Source: DTU064 sp045588245
Lineage (GTDB): Bacteria > Bacillota > Clostridia > Oscillospirales > CAG-272
Reading direction: 5' to 3'
Assembly: GCA_045588245.1 (NCBI GenBank)
Contig: JAZNDW010000043.1
Span: 34,251-98,250, forward strand
Length of the DNA: 64,000 nucleotides
Shown piece by piece: positions 15,904 through 24,789 of the stretch; positions within the stretch are counted from its first letter, which is position 1; every line of letters begins with the position of its first letter. A program made the position numbers and the translations under genes. The notes beneath the pieces were generated by a model, which worked only from the letters and a program-made list of their open reading frames with translations, had not been told where the DNA came from and did not search any database.

Positions 15904-17748
15904 TCAATCCCTCCCGTCTTGGCACAGTTTTGCTATCTCGTCGGCAACGCTTTTTCCGTCGAGCCCGTACAGACGCAGAAGCGAAGCTCTGTCACCGTGC
16001 GGAACGAATGCGTTATCGATGGCGCGGACGGTCACGTTATCGAGCGCCGCTGCGAGCTTTTCGCCAACACCGCCCGACTTGATGCCTTCTTCAAGCACGT
16101 AGACGATCCGTGCGCCGCACGTCAGCTTTGCAACCTCATCAATGTCGATTGGATGAACGCGCAACAGCTTTATGATACGGACCTTCAGGTCAGCCGACAA
16201 AAGCTCTGCGGCGGCGAGCGCCTCTTTTGCGATAATGCCGTACGTCACGATGGCGACGTCGATGTCATTCTCGTCGGGGAGCGTGTATTTGATGAAGCCG
16301 CCCGAAAAAACGGAGCGATCGTACTGCGCCTCGGCACCCTTCGGGTAGCGGACGATCTCAATACCGTTGCCGCGGAGAGCGAGCGTCATGGCAAGGTCAA
16401 GTTCGTCGTAGTTTTCGGGTGAATATATCGTCACACCCGGGATCGTCGAAAACAGCGGCAGATCGTAAATGCCCTGATGCGTTTTGCCGTCGGAGGAAAC
16501 GAGCCCGCAGTGATCAAGTGCGAGCGTGACGTGCTTGCCCTGAAGGGCAACGTCGTGGAAAACCTGGTCAAAGACGCGCTGTGCGAAAGTTGAATAAAGC
16601 GTAACGACGGGATTCATTCCCGCGATCGCAAGACCGCCCGCGAAAGCGACAGCGTGCTCCTCCGCGATGCCGACGTCACGGTATCTTTCGGGGAAAAGCT
16701 CCGAATAGCGTCCGAGACCGACACCATCGCGCATAGCGGCGGTGATGGCGTAGACGGAGGTGTCGTTTTCCGCTTCGCGGCAAATGGTGTCACCGAAAAC
16801 GGAGGTGAAATTTTTCGAGCCTGCGGCGGGGACGCCGACGCTTGGGTCAAATGAGCCGCTTGAATGATAAAATTCGGGGGTAAGCTCGGCTTTGCCGTAG
16901 CCCTTGCCCTTTTTTGTTATGACATGAATGAGCGAGCAGCCACCGCGGCGCTTTGCCTCGCAAAAAACGGCTTCAAGCTTTTCGATGTCGTGCCCGTCAA
17001 CGGGGCCTATGTATGGAATACCGAGATTTTCAAAAAGCGTATCCTTGATGAATATGCTTTTGAAAGCGTCCTTCCACCATTTCAGGAATTTCGCAAGTCC
17101 GCGTCCGATGACGGGAATTTGCAGAAGGAACTCTTCAAGCGAATGCTTTAAGTTGAGGTAACCGCGGCTCGTGCGGACTTTCGACAGATAATTCGTCATA
17201 CCGCCAACGTTTTTCGTAATCGACATTTCGTTATCGTTGAGCACGATAACAAGATTGACGTTGCGGCTGTCGGCACAGGTGTTGATCGCTTCGTATATCA
17301 TTCCGTTTGTGAATGAGCCGTCGCCAACGACGGCGACGGTGAAGCTGTCTTTTTTTGCGGCTCTGTTCGCTTCGGCAATGCCGAGCGCAATTGAAACGGA
17401 GCTGCCGCTGTGTCCTGCCGTGACGGTGTCGTATTCGGATTCATCGATATCGGTAAAGCCCGAGATGCCACCGTATGTCCGCAAGGAAGAAAAGCTTTTG
17501 TATCTACCTGTAATGAGCTTGTGAGCGTATGCCTGATGGCTTACGTCAAATATTATCTTATCGTTTGGTGCATCGAAAACGCGATGCATTGCAAGCGTCG
17601 TTTCAACCATGCCGAGATTCGACGCCAGGTGACCGCCGCCGCGTGCAACGGTTTCGATAATGACGCTTCGTATCTCATCGGAAAGGGCTGAAAGCTCATC
17701 AGAGGTGAGCTTTTTTATGTCCTTCGGTGAATTTATATCTGTAAGCAT
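15904..17748 (-). CDS. dxs: 1-Deoxy-D-xylulose-5-phosphate synthase
   Basis: First enzyme of the MEP isoprenoid pathway, joining pyruvate and glyceraldehyde 3-phosphate with thiamine diphosphate. 614 residues, normal length. The N terminus has HLASNLGMVE and DVSHQAYAHK. The ThDP/Mg motif runs from GDGSF to NDNEMSI. HVITKKGKGY, the pyrimidine-domain glutamate in GIAEEHAVAFAGG and a conserved DHCGL follow. GAGGAG lies 6 bases before the ATG. It has a consensus promoter back to back with that of ruvC. Confidence 0.97.
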   Translation of the reverse strand: MLTDINSPKDIKKLTSDELSALSDEIRSVIIETVARGGGHLASNLGMVETTLAMHRVFDAPNDKIIFDVSHQAYAHKLITGRYKSFSSLRTYGGISGFTDIDESEYDTVTAGHSGSSVSIALGIAEANRAAKKDSFTVAVVGDGSFTNGMIYEAINTCADSRNVNLVIVLNDNEMSITKNVGGMTNYLSKVRTSRGYLNLKHSLEEFLLQIPVIGRGLAKFLKWWKDAFKSIFIKDTLFENLGIPYIGPVDGHDIEKLEAVFCEAKRRGGCSLIHVITKKGKGYGKAELTPEFYHSSGSFDPSVGVPAAGSKNFTSVFGDTICREAENDTSVYAITAAMRDGVGLGRYSELFPERYRDVGIAEEHAVAFAGGLAIAGMNPVVTLYSTFAQRVFDQVFHDVALQGKHVTLALDHCGLVSSDGKTHQGIYDLPLFSTIPGVTIYSPENYDELDLAMTLALRGNGIEIVRYPKGAEAQYDRSVFSGGFIKYTLPDENDIDVAIVTYGIIAKEALAAAELLSADLKVRIIKLLRVHPIDIDEVAKLTCGARIVYVLEEGIKSGGVGEKLAAALDNVTVRAIDNAFVPHGDRASLLRLYGLDGKSVADEIAKLCQDGRD

Positions 17749-17777
17749 AATAGCTCCTCATAAATATAATTACGCAA

Positions 17778-17806
17778 ATTATACCATAAAAACAAGCATC
17801 GTGCAA
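17778..17806 (-). promoter_or_regulatory. Sigma-A promoter of dxs
   Basis: Minus strand: TTGCAC (17806-17801), 17 bases, TATAAT (17783-17778). Confidence 0.85.
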
Positions 17807-17820
17807 GTGTGCGTTTTTCT

Positions 17821-17849
17821 TTGACAACGGAGGTATATTATGATATAAT
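17821..17849 (+). promoter_or_regulatory. Sigma-A promoter of ruvC
   Basis: TTGACA, 17 bases, TATAAT: a perfect consensus. It lies back to back with the dxs promoter. Confidence 0.9.
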
Positions 17850-17882
17850 ATACTGATTTATTGTGTAAACTCGGAGGTGCTT

Positions 17883-18380
17883 GTGGTTATACTCGGTGTT
17901 GACCCCGGAATCGCGATAGCGGGATGGGGTGTGATTGAATATGACAAGGGGCGCATCCGCGTGCTCGGATACGGCTCTGCCACTACCCCGGCCGGAATGA
18001 AAACGGAGGACAGACTCCTGTCGCTTCACCGCGATTTTGAAGCGATCATTGAGCGATATCATCCGTCACAGCTCGCCATTGAGGAGTTGTTCTGGAATAC
18101 GAACCAGAAAACGGGTATCATGGTCGCCGAGGCACGAGGCGTTATAATCATGACGGCTTGCAAGCACGGACTTGAGATATCGGAATATACGCCGCTTCAG
18201 GTGAAAGGCGCCGTTGCGGGCTACGGACGCGCAACGAAGCAGCAGGTCATTGCCATGGTCACCTCGCTGTTGCGACTGCCTGCGCCGCCGAAGCCGGACG
18301 ATACCGCCGACGCACTTGCCGTCGCTATCTGTCACGCAAACAGCAGCGGCTCGCTCTTATCAAAATATTACAATAACTGA
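17883..18380 (+). CDS. ruvC: Holliday junction resolvase RuvC
   Basis: 165 residues. It cuts four-way junctions produced by recombination, working with RuvAB (not in this window). The acidic catalytic residues are all visible: Asp in ILGVDPG, Glu in AIEELFW, and the pair in KPDDTADALA. The start is taken as the GTG at 17883, with GGAGG 5 bases upstream. The GTG at 17877 lies inside that ribosome site. Sixteen bases after its stop begins the structured element that leads into the GH2 gene, with no terminator between, so read-through is likely. Confidence 0.95.
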   Translation: MVILGVDPGIAIAGWGVIEYDKGRIRVLGYGSATTPAGMKTEDRLLSLHRDFEAIIERYHPSQLAIEELFWNTNQKTGIMVAEARGVIIMTACKHGLEISEYTPLQVKGAVAGYGRATKQQVIAMVTSLLRLPAPPKPDDTADALAVAICHANSSGSLLSKYYNN

Positions 18381-18386
18381 AAAAAT

Positions 18387-18539
18387 GGAGACAGCGTGAA
18401 AGTTTCGCTATCTTATGCGAAAGTTTACTGTTTCACGCTTAAAATCCTCGCAAAACGGGACCCGCCCCGTTTTGCCGCACAAGTGCGGTCCCGAGGATTT
18501 CTGACATTTATTTATGCCGCCACGGGCGGCAGAATGGAG
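18387..18539 (+). promoter_or_regulatory. Structured leader element, copy A, before the GH2 gene
   Basis: Nearly the same sequence occurs on the other strand at 55558-55720. Order: a GGAG (18387), the stem GCGTGAAA...TTTCACGC (18394-18437), then a three-way junction closed by AATCCTCG and CGAGGATT (to about 18499). The junction holds two hairpins, CAAAACGGG/CCCGTTTTG and CCGCA/TGCGG. A third hairpin GCCGCC/GGCGGC (18516-18530) follows, then five bases, GGAG, six bases and the GH2 ATG. A GTG at 18396 opens a 50-codon frame that runs straight into GH2. No T run follows any hairpin, so it is not a simple terminator. I know no named RNA with this pattern. Confidence 0.6.
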
Positions 18540-18545
18540 ATTGTT

Positions 18546-21500
18546 ATGACCGAAAGATTACTTTTCTGTGATGGCTGGAGCTTCCGCGAAGCTCCGCTCA
18601 ATACCGATTACAACGACGCTCTCACGGGAGTTTTCACCCCCGTTGAGATACCTCACGACTACATGATCTACGATGTCAACGCTCTATACCGCAACGGAGA
18701 GGGCTGGTATCGCAGAACTCTCAACGTTACCGATAAAAAAGGAGTTTATATCCTCCGTTTTGAGGGCGTATACATGAACTCGACCGTTTTCGTCAACGGT
18801 CTCGCCGCCTGCGAATGGAAATACGGCTACTCGACGTTTGAAGCCGACATAACACCGTATCTTTCCGACGGTGACAATGAGATCGTCGTCCGTTGCGTAT
18901 ATCAGAATCCGAACACACGTTGGTATTCGGGCGCCGGCATCTACCGCCGCGTATGGCTCATAAAGACGGAAGAACACCGCATCCCCTCCGACAGCGTTTA
19001 CATCACAACCGAAAAAACCGACGACACCTGGTACGTTCACGTCGATACCGAGACCGTCGGCGATGGTGACGTCAAATCGACCGTACTCGACGCAGACGGC
19101 AACGTGCTCGGCTCCGCTGTAGGTGCCTCCGTTTCGATACCAGTTATCGCTCCGCGTCTTTGGGATCCCGACGATCCGTATTTACATACCGTCGTAACAG
19201 AGCTTATTTCCGACGGCAAGCCCGTTGACCGCGCCGAAAACGTTTTCGGCTTCCGCACGATCAGGTTCGACACCGAACGCGGATTTTTCATCAACGGTAA
19301 AAATCTCAAGCTTCACGGCGTTTGCGAGCATCACGACAACGGCGCGCTCGGTTCCGCCGTCAACAAAGCCGCCCTCCGCCGCAAGATCCAAAAGCTTAAA
19401 ACGATGGGCGTAAATTCTATCCGTACCTCCCACAATATGCCCGCCGTCGAGCTCGTTGAGCTCTGCGACGAGATGGGCATCGTCATTATCGACGAAGCGT
19501 TTGATATGTGGGAGCACCATAAAACGAAGTACGACTACGCGGCTTACTTCTCCGAATGGTACGAGCGCGACGTTAAATCGTGGATCACCCGTGACCGCAA
19601 TCATCCGTGCGTCATCATGTGGAGCATCGGCAACGAGATCGGGGATACGACGACGGAACGCGGACTTGAGGTAACAAAAATGCTCATCGCCGCCGTCCGC
19701 CGTCATGATCCGCGGCGTAATGCCGCCATTACCGTCGGATCGAATCACATGAGAAGCGAATGGGGACAAAAATGCGCCCTTGAGCTCGACGCTGTCGGCT
19801 ATAACTACGCAGAAAAGCTTTACGCCGAGCATCACGAAAAATATCCCACCTACTGCATTTATGGCAGCGAGACCTCCTCGACGATCCAAAGCCGCGGAAT
19901 ATACCACTTCCCGCACGAGGACAAATCCGTAACCCACGCGGACCATCAATGCTCTTCCATCTTCAACTGTACGACCTCGTGGGCTTCGCCCAACACGGAA
20001 TATAACATCACCCGCGACAGAGCCGCCGAATACTGTGCGGGTCAATACATCTGGACGGGATTTGACTACATTGGCGAGCCTACTCCCTACGACACGAAAA
20101 ACTCATACTTCGGTCAGATCGACACCGCAGGCTTCCCGAAGGATTCCTACTACGCGTACCGTGCGGAATGGACCGACGGCGACAGCTCCCCGATGGTACA
20201 TATCACTCCCTCCGTCTGGGACTTTAACGAAGGCGAGATCATCGACGTGACCGTCCACTCGAATGCGGCACGCTCGGAGCTTTACTGTAACGGCGTCCTC
20301 GTCGGCAGATTTGATCACGATCACAGCGTCGGCAGCATGAAGATCTCCGAATTTTATAAGATCCCTTACGTGAAGGGCACCCTCTCCGCCGTCGCATACG
20401 ATAAAAACGGGAACGTCGTCGCGCGCGACGAGGTCAAGTCCTTTGGCGATCCCGACCGCATCGTGCTTGAGCCCGAAAAGACCGTAGTCAACGCAGACGG
20501 ACGCGATATGTGCTACGTTGCGATATCGACCGTTGACGCCGACGGCAATCACGTCGGAAACGCACGCAACCGCATGAACGTCACCGTTTCGGGCTGCGGC
20601 CGTCTTGTCGGACTCGACAACGGCGACAGCACCGATTACGAACAGTATAAATGCACGTCCCGCCGCCTTTTCTCGGGCAGACTCATGGCCGTCATCGCCG
20701 CCAAAGCGGAATCGGGAGAGATAAAGGTTACCGTCAGCTCTCCCGATTTACCGACGGAGACCGTCACTCTCACCGCACTGCCGTCCACGGTGCCCGCGGG
20801 GATCGAGATCATTGATGAGTGCGTCACCGTCCCCGAGATCAACGAAATACCCCTTCGCAAGATCGAGCTTTCCGTTATCGGCTCAAAAACGCTGACAAAA
20901 GATTCACCGTCAGCGAATATCAACGCTAAAACATATCCCGAAAATGCAAGTGTCAACGAGATCCAATGGTGCGCATATTCACGCGGGATCCCGACGGAAC
21001 TCTTAAAGATCGAAGATTCTGACGGCGGTGTCACCGTTACCGCGCTCGCAGACGGTGAATACCGACTCCGCGCATTTTCGAATAACGGCACAAAATACCC
21101 GTGTGTTTATTCCGAGATCATATTCACCGCCGAGGGGATCGGCGAGATGTTCATCGACCCGTATAAGCGCATTCCTGCCGCGCTGGGAGCTGACGAAGCA
21201 ACTCAACACACGCAGGAGAGCGAAGGCGGCATCCGCTTCTTTGACGCTGACTGCCACGCCGTATTCCGCCGCGTAGACTTCGGCGATAACGGGGCTGACG
21301 GATTTGAGCTTTCCCTGCTCCGTGTTCACACCCCCGACACACCGTTCCGCCTCTATGACGTCACTGACAGCAAAGATGAGCTCATAGGTGAATACTTCTT
21401 CACGGGAAGTAAAGATTGGTGGGTATACTCAACAAACAGCTATAAGCTCTCCTCTCCCATCACGGGTATCCGCGACATCAAGATCGTATTCACAAAAGCA

Positions 21501-21878
21501 CTCGTGTTCGGCGGTTTCCGCTTCCACAAGATCAATCCCGCGTATAAGGGAATTCCGGCAGGTGACTGCAACGTCGTTTACGGCGACGACTACGAACGCC
21601 GCGGCGGCGCGATCTATAACATCGGCAACAACGTTACCGTCGGATTCAAAAACGTAGACCTCAGCGACGGTGCCGTCTCCGTAACCGTCAGGGCAAAAAC
21701 GAAAAACGAACGCGACTCCATCCGCATCAGCATCGGCGGCGACATTTACACGGCAGTATTCACAGCCGAGGACGAAGAGGTTACGCTTCCCGTCAGCGCT
21801 TCAGGCATCGCGGACATTGACCTCGTATTTTTGCCGGGATGCAACTTTGACCTACATTCGATCAGATTCAATAAATAA
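18546..21878 (+). CDS. GH2 beta-galactosidase-type glycoside hydrolase
   Basis: 1110 residues. The N-terminal sugar-binding jelly roll starts at RLLFCDGWSFREAP, with YRR and FEGVYMNS. An Ig-like domain follows, then the TIM barrel with the acid/base Glu364 in WSIGNEIG and the nucleophile Glu442 in YGSETSST. HNMPA and the WTGFDYIGEPTPY motif follow. A long C-terminal part (about residues 560-1110) has further Ig-like domains and a beta-sandwich resembling a carbohydrate-binding module. No signal peptide is seen. I start it at the ATG at 18546 (GGAG 6 bases upstream). The open frame to 18396 belongs to the leader element. Probably beta-galactosidase, but galactofuranosidase or glucuronidase specificity cannot be excluded. 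It is followed 18 bases later by the GH43 gene. Confidence 0.9.
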   Translation: MTERLLFCDGWSFREAPLNTDYNDALTGVFTPVEIPHDYMIYDVNALYRNGEGWYRRTLNVTDKKGVYILRFEGVYMNSTVFVNGLAACEWKYGYSTFEADITPYLSDGDNEIVVRCVYQNPNTRWYSGAGIYRRVWLIKTEEHRIPSDSVYITTEKTDDTWYVHVDTETVGDGDVKSTVLDADGNVLGSAVGASVSIPVIAPRLWDPDDPYLHTVVTELISDGKPVDRAENVFGFRTIRFDTERGFFINGKNLKLHGVCEHHDNGALGSAVNKAALRRKIQKLKTMGVNSIRTSHNMPAVELVELCDEMGIVIIDEAFDMWEHHKTKYDYAAYFSEWYERDVKSWITRDRNHPCVIMWSIGNEIGDTTTERGLEVTKMLIAAVRRHDPRRNAAITVGSNHMRSEWGQKCALELDAVGYNYAEKLYAEHHEKYPTYCIYGSETSSTIQSRGIYHFPHEDKSVTHADHQCSSIFNCTTSWASPNTEYNITRDRAAEYCAGQYIWTGFDYIGEPTPYDTKNSYFGQIDTAGFPKDSYYAYRAEWTDGDSSPMVHITPSVWDFNEGEIIDVTVHSNAARSELYCNGVLVGRFDHDHSVGSMKISEFYKIPYVKGTLSAVAYDKNGNVVARDEVKSFGDPDRIVLEPEKTVVNADGRDMCYVAISTVDADGNHVGNARNRMNVTVSGCGRLVGLDNGDSTDYEQYKCTSRRLFSGRLMAVIAAKAESGEIKVTVSSPDLPTETVTLTALPSTVPAGIEIIDECVTVPEINEIPLRKIELSVIGSKTLTKDSPSANINAKTYPENASVNEIQWCAYSRGIPTELLKIEDSDGGVTVTALADGEYRLRAFSNNGTKYPCVYSEIIFTAEGIGEMFIDPYKRIPAALGADEATQHTQESEGGIRFFDADCHAVFRRVDFGDNGADGFELSLLRVHTPDTPFRLYDVTDSKDELIGEYFFTGSKDWWVYSTNSYKLSSPITGIRDIKIVFTKALVFGGFRFHKINPAYKGIPAGDCNVVYGDDYERRGGAIYNIGNNVTVGFKNVDLSDGAVSVTVRAKTKNERDSIRISIGGDIYTAVFTAEDEEVTLPVSASGIADIDLVFLPGCNFDLHSIRFNK

Positions 21879-21896
21879 TTAAAAGGGAGATTTAAC

Positions 21897-22826
21897 ATGA
21901 AAAACGGACAGTTCATATACGACACAAACGGCAATCTCTTGCACGCGCACGGCGGCTACATAATCCGTCACGGTGACTTTTGGTACTGGTACGGCGAAGA
22001 CAGAACGGGCGACAACTACGTTTCCTGTTACCGTTCCGCCGACCTGCACACATGGGAATTTCGCAATCATATTCTGACAACGAAAAGCAAAACGGAACCG
22101 TACCGCGTCCGCACGGGACTGAAGCTGACAGCTGACGTTTTTGATCTTATCTCAAAGAAGAAAAAGGTCAACATTGAGCGTCCGAAGGTACTTTACTGTG
22201 AGAAAACGGGCAAGTTCGTTATGTGGGCACATTACGAAAACGGCAAGGATTATAACGATGCTGCCGCCTGCATCGCAACCTGCGACACCCCAGACGGAGA
22301 CTTCACCTATCACGGTCACTTCAATCCATACGGCTACATGAGCCGCGACTGCACTCTTTTCCTTGACGATGACGGCACCGCATATTTTCTTTCTGCGGCG
22401 CGCGACAACGCAGACCTTCACGTATACCGCCTCGCCGACGACTATATGAACGTTGACAAGCTCGTGAACATCCTTTTCCAGGGCGAATACAGAGAAGCAC
22501 CCGCCGTATTCAAAAAGAACGGCAAATACTATATGCTCTCCTCTTTCTGCACGGGTTGGGCTCCCAATCAGGGATGCTTCTCCGTTTCCGATTCCATGGA
22601 CGGCAAATGGTCGCTGCTTGAAAACTTCGGCGACAAAACGACGTATTTCAGCCAACCCGCATTCGTTTTACCCGTTGACGGTGAATATCTCTACTTCGGC
22701 GACCGCTGGGGCGATCCTTTCACGCGTCCGTTCGACTACTATAAATCAACCTACGTCATTCTTCCGATCAAATTTGACGATAACAACAATCCCTACATCG
22801 AATGGAACGATAACGCACCGATATAA
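21897..22826 (+). CDS. GH43 enzyme, likely exo-beta-1,3-galactanase type (subfamily 24-like)
   Basis: 309 residues, a single five-bladed beta-propeller without signal peptide. It begins with AHGGYIIRHGDFWYWYGE, as in exo-beta-1,3-galactanases, where the usual GH43 catalytic base Asp is missing. ERPKVLYC supplies the conserved glutamate, REAPAVFK the general acid and YFSQPAFV the glutamine that replaces the base in studied members. The substrate is then the beta-1,3-galactan core of type II arabinogalactan. Its place behind a GH2 galactosidase fits that substrate. Confidence 0.8.
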   Translation: MKNGQFIYDTNGNLLHAHGGYIIRHGDFWYWYGEDRTGDNYVSCYRSADLHTWEFRNHILTTKSKTEPYRVRTGLKLTADVFDLISKKKKVNIERPKVLYCEKTGKFVMWAHYENGKDYNDAAACIATCDTPDGDFTYHGHFNPYGYMSRDCTLFLDDDGTAYFLSAARDNADLHVYRLADDYMNVDKLVNILFQGEYREAPAVFKKNGKYYMLSSFCTGWAPNQGCFSVSDSMDGKWSLLENFGDKTTYFSQPAFVLPVDGEYLYFGDRWGDPFTRPFDYYKSTYVILPIKFDDNNNPYIEWNDNAPI

Positions 22827-22868
22827 CCGACAAACTGCTGCTTTGCAAAATATAAAGGAGTGAATTTT

Positions 22869-24632
22869 ATGAAAAAGACATTTCTGACGCTTCTGTCCGT
22901 CCTGCTCACCGTCATTCTTCTCATTCCCTCACTTTCGGTATTCGTTTCGGCTGAATCGTATATCAGCCAGTCGAAGGCAGGCGAGCGCGTGATACGCGAA
23001 GGCATACCCGCGCATTGGCAGAGCAAAAACGGCTACGAGGGCTTTTACACAAAGCACATAATGGTCTACGGCATACCTGTGCTTTCGACCGATGACGTCC
23101 CCAACTGGGTCCTCTACCGCGCCTATGACGTCATGGAGGTCTATTTACGTAAGATCTACTACGAATATCCGGAAATCATAGACTCGCTCATCAAGAATAA
23201 GTCAAACGTCATCGTTATCGGTGCGAACGAATATAACATCGATCACCCCGACTGGACCGCATACGAACAGGCGCAGGGCGCGGCGGGCAAAACGGAACGC
23301 CGAGGAGGCGGAGGACTTGAAACGACGGTCCTCGTTGATGACCTCGGTATACAGGACCCGAACAATTGGTTTTCGGATTTTTGCGGACTGATTCACGAAT
23401 TTACGCATACAGTGCTTTCCTACGGCATCGGTGACGCCGACAACAGCGGCGCACGTCCCGACATCTTTGAAAAGATCAACGCCGCTTATGAAGCCGCATA
23501 CCGCGAATACAAAAAGAACGGCAAATACAGCGAATCCTCCTACGATATGAATAACTATCACGAATATTTCGCAGGTCAGGTGGGAAGATGGTTCAACGCA
23601 AACGGAACTAACCTTAACGTAAAAAAAGTGACTCACAAAACGGAACGCGAACAGCTTGCCGAATACGATCCTGCCGTATACGAGATCTGCGAAATGCTTT
23701 TCGGTGAATACGACGTTATCGAACCGTGGGGCAAAGGAACGGACAGCATGATAGATGACAGCGAAGTTATCGTTGATTATTCGCCTTTGTTCACGGCAAT
23801 CGCGTCGCTCAAATCCCTTGACAAAACGATGTTTGACTCAGGATACGATAAGCTTGAGTCAGCACTTGCCGAAGCGGCGGCGACGCTTCGCACGCCAAAC
23901 CTCACCGAAGCTGAGATAGAAACGGCGAAGCTTCGCCTTATGTCCGTTATCGGTGAGCTTACACCCGCAGACGGCAACCTCGCTTATTTCGCAACACCAA
24001 CGACGACATTCGTTTCCTCATGGGAATCGCTCACCGCCGTCAATGACGGCGAATGGAGCGAAAAATCGAACGACACCACCTGCCCTCATTACGGCTCGTG
24101 GGGCAACAGAAGCGTCTCCGAAATGGTAACGTATACGTGGGATATTCCCGTTACGGTTTCCTCGTCAGATCTGTACATCTGGACCGACAACTACACGACA
24201 AACTCCAATATCGCCATTCCCTCCTCATACGTTTACGAATATCTCGGCGAGGACGGGATGTGGCACGAGGTCACGGGTGCCGACGATTACAGCGTCCTGC
24301 GTGAGCGCGAGGATGGCGGCAAGGCTAACCTTGACGGCTTCAATCTCACAAACTTTGACGAGGTGACAACGACGGCATTCCGCGTGACGCTTAAAAAATC
24401 GTCGAATGGCGATTACGGCGTCGGCATCGTTGAATGGCGGGTTTATGGCACGTTTGCTTCGGTGGAAATACCCGAGGATACGACCGACACCACCGTTGAC
24501 ACGGAAGCCGACGACGAATCAACGGGCGGATGCGGATCTTTGATCAACTCATTTTTTATCATCCCCGTCACCGTCGCATTTGCAGGGGCATCCTTGAAGC
24601 GCCGCCGCAAGACAGATAAGGATCAAGCTTAA
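22869..24632 (+). CDS. Secreted zinc-metalloprotease-like protein (HEFTH) with C-terminal anchor
   Basis: 587 residues. It has a clear signal peptide (KK, then a long hydrophobic core, cleavage near VSAES). The zinc motif HEFTH is at about residue 177, and a second HEY in NNYHEYFAGQVG about 50 residues later may hold the third ligand. A helical repeat of FIVAR type follows (about 300-370), then a discoidin-like beta domain (about 375-535), an acidic Thr-rich linker, and a final hydrophobic segment with a KRRRK tail that would anchor it. Target unknown. A glycoprotein or mucin would fit the neighbouring glycosidases. I use the ATG at 22869, 9 bases after AAAGGAG. Confidence 0.75.
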   Translation: MKKTFLTLLSVLLTVILLIPSLSVFVSAESYISQSKAGERVIREGIPAHWQSKNGYEGFYTKHIMVYGIPVLSTDDVPNWVLYRAYDVMEVYLRKIYYEYPEIIDSLIKNKSNVIVIGANEYNIDHPDWTAYEQAQGAAGKTERRGGGGLETTVLVDDLGIQDPNNWFSDFCGLIHEFTHTVLSYGIGDADNSGARPDIFEKINAAYEAAYREYKKNGKYSESSYDMNNYHEYFAGQVGRWFNANGTNLNVKKVTHKTEREQLAEYDPAVYEICEMLFGEYDVIEPWGKGTDSMIDDSEVIVDYSPLFTAIASLKSLDKTMFDSGYDKLESALAEAAATLRTPNLTEAEIETAKLRLMSVIGELTPADGNLAYFATPTTTFVSSWESLTAVNDGEWSEKSNDTTCPHYGSWGNRSVSEMVTYTWDIPVTVSSSDLYIWTDNYTTNSNIAIPSSYVYEYLGEDGMWHEVTGADDYSVLREREDGGKANLDGFNLTNFDEVTTTAFRVTLKKSSNGDYGVGIVEWRVYGTFASVEIPEDTTDTTVDTEADDESTGGCGSLINSFFIIPVTVAFAGASLKRRRKTDKDQA

Positions 24633-24640
24633 CAAAGAAG

Positions 24641-24674
24641 AAAGGACCGACACGGCGCCGTGTCGGGCCTTTTT
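24641..24674 (+). terminator. Terminator of the GH2-GH43-protease unit
   Basis: AAAGGACCGACACGG with CCGTGTCGGGCCTTTTT: a long near-perfect stem followed by T residues. Confidence 0.85.
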
Positions 24675-24708
24675 GCGCTTCTTTTACTTTTTATTCACCC
24701 ACCGCAGA

Positions 24709-24737
24709 TTGACACTCATTCCATTCGGCGGTATAAT
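24709..24737 (+). promoter_or_regulatory. Sigma-A promoter of the surface-polymer operon
   Basis: TTGACA, 17 bases, TATAAT: a perfect consensus right after the terminator. Confidence 0.9.
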
Positions 24738-24789
24738 ATAATGTGATATATTATGCTGCTAAATAATTATGAGAGGGACGGTGTGCTGT

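Noticed and set aside
19182..20045. Long antisense frame (287 codons) inside the GH2 gene
   Set aside because: It is a shadow of GC-rich coding; the GH2 catalytic motifs lie on the other strand and no ribosome site is present.
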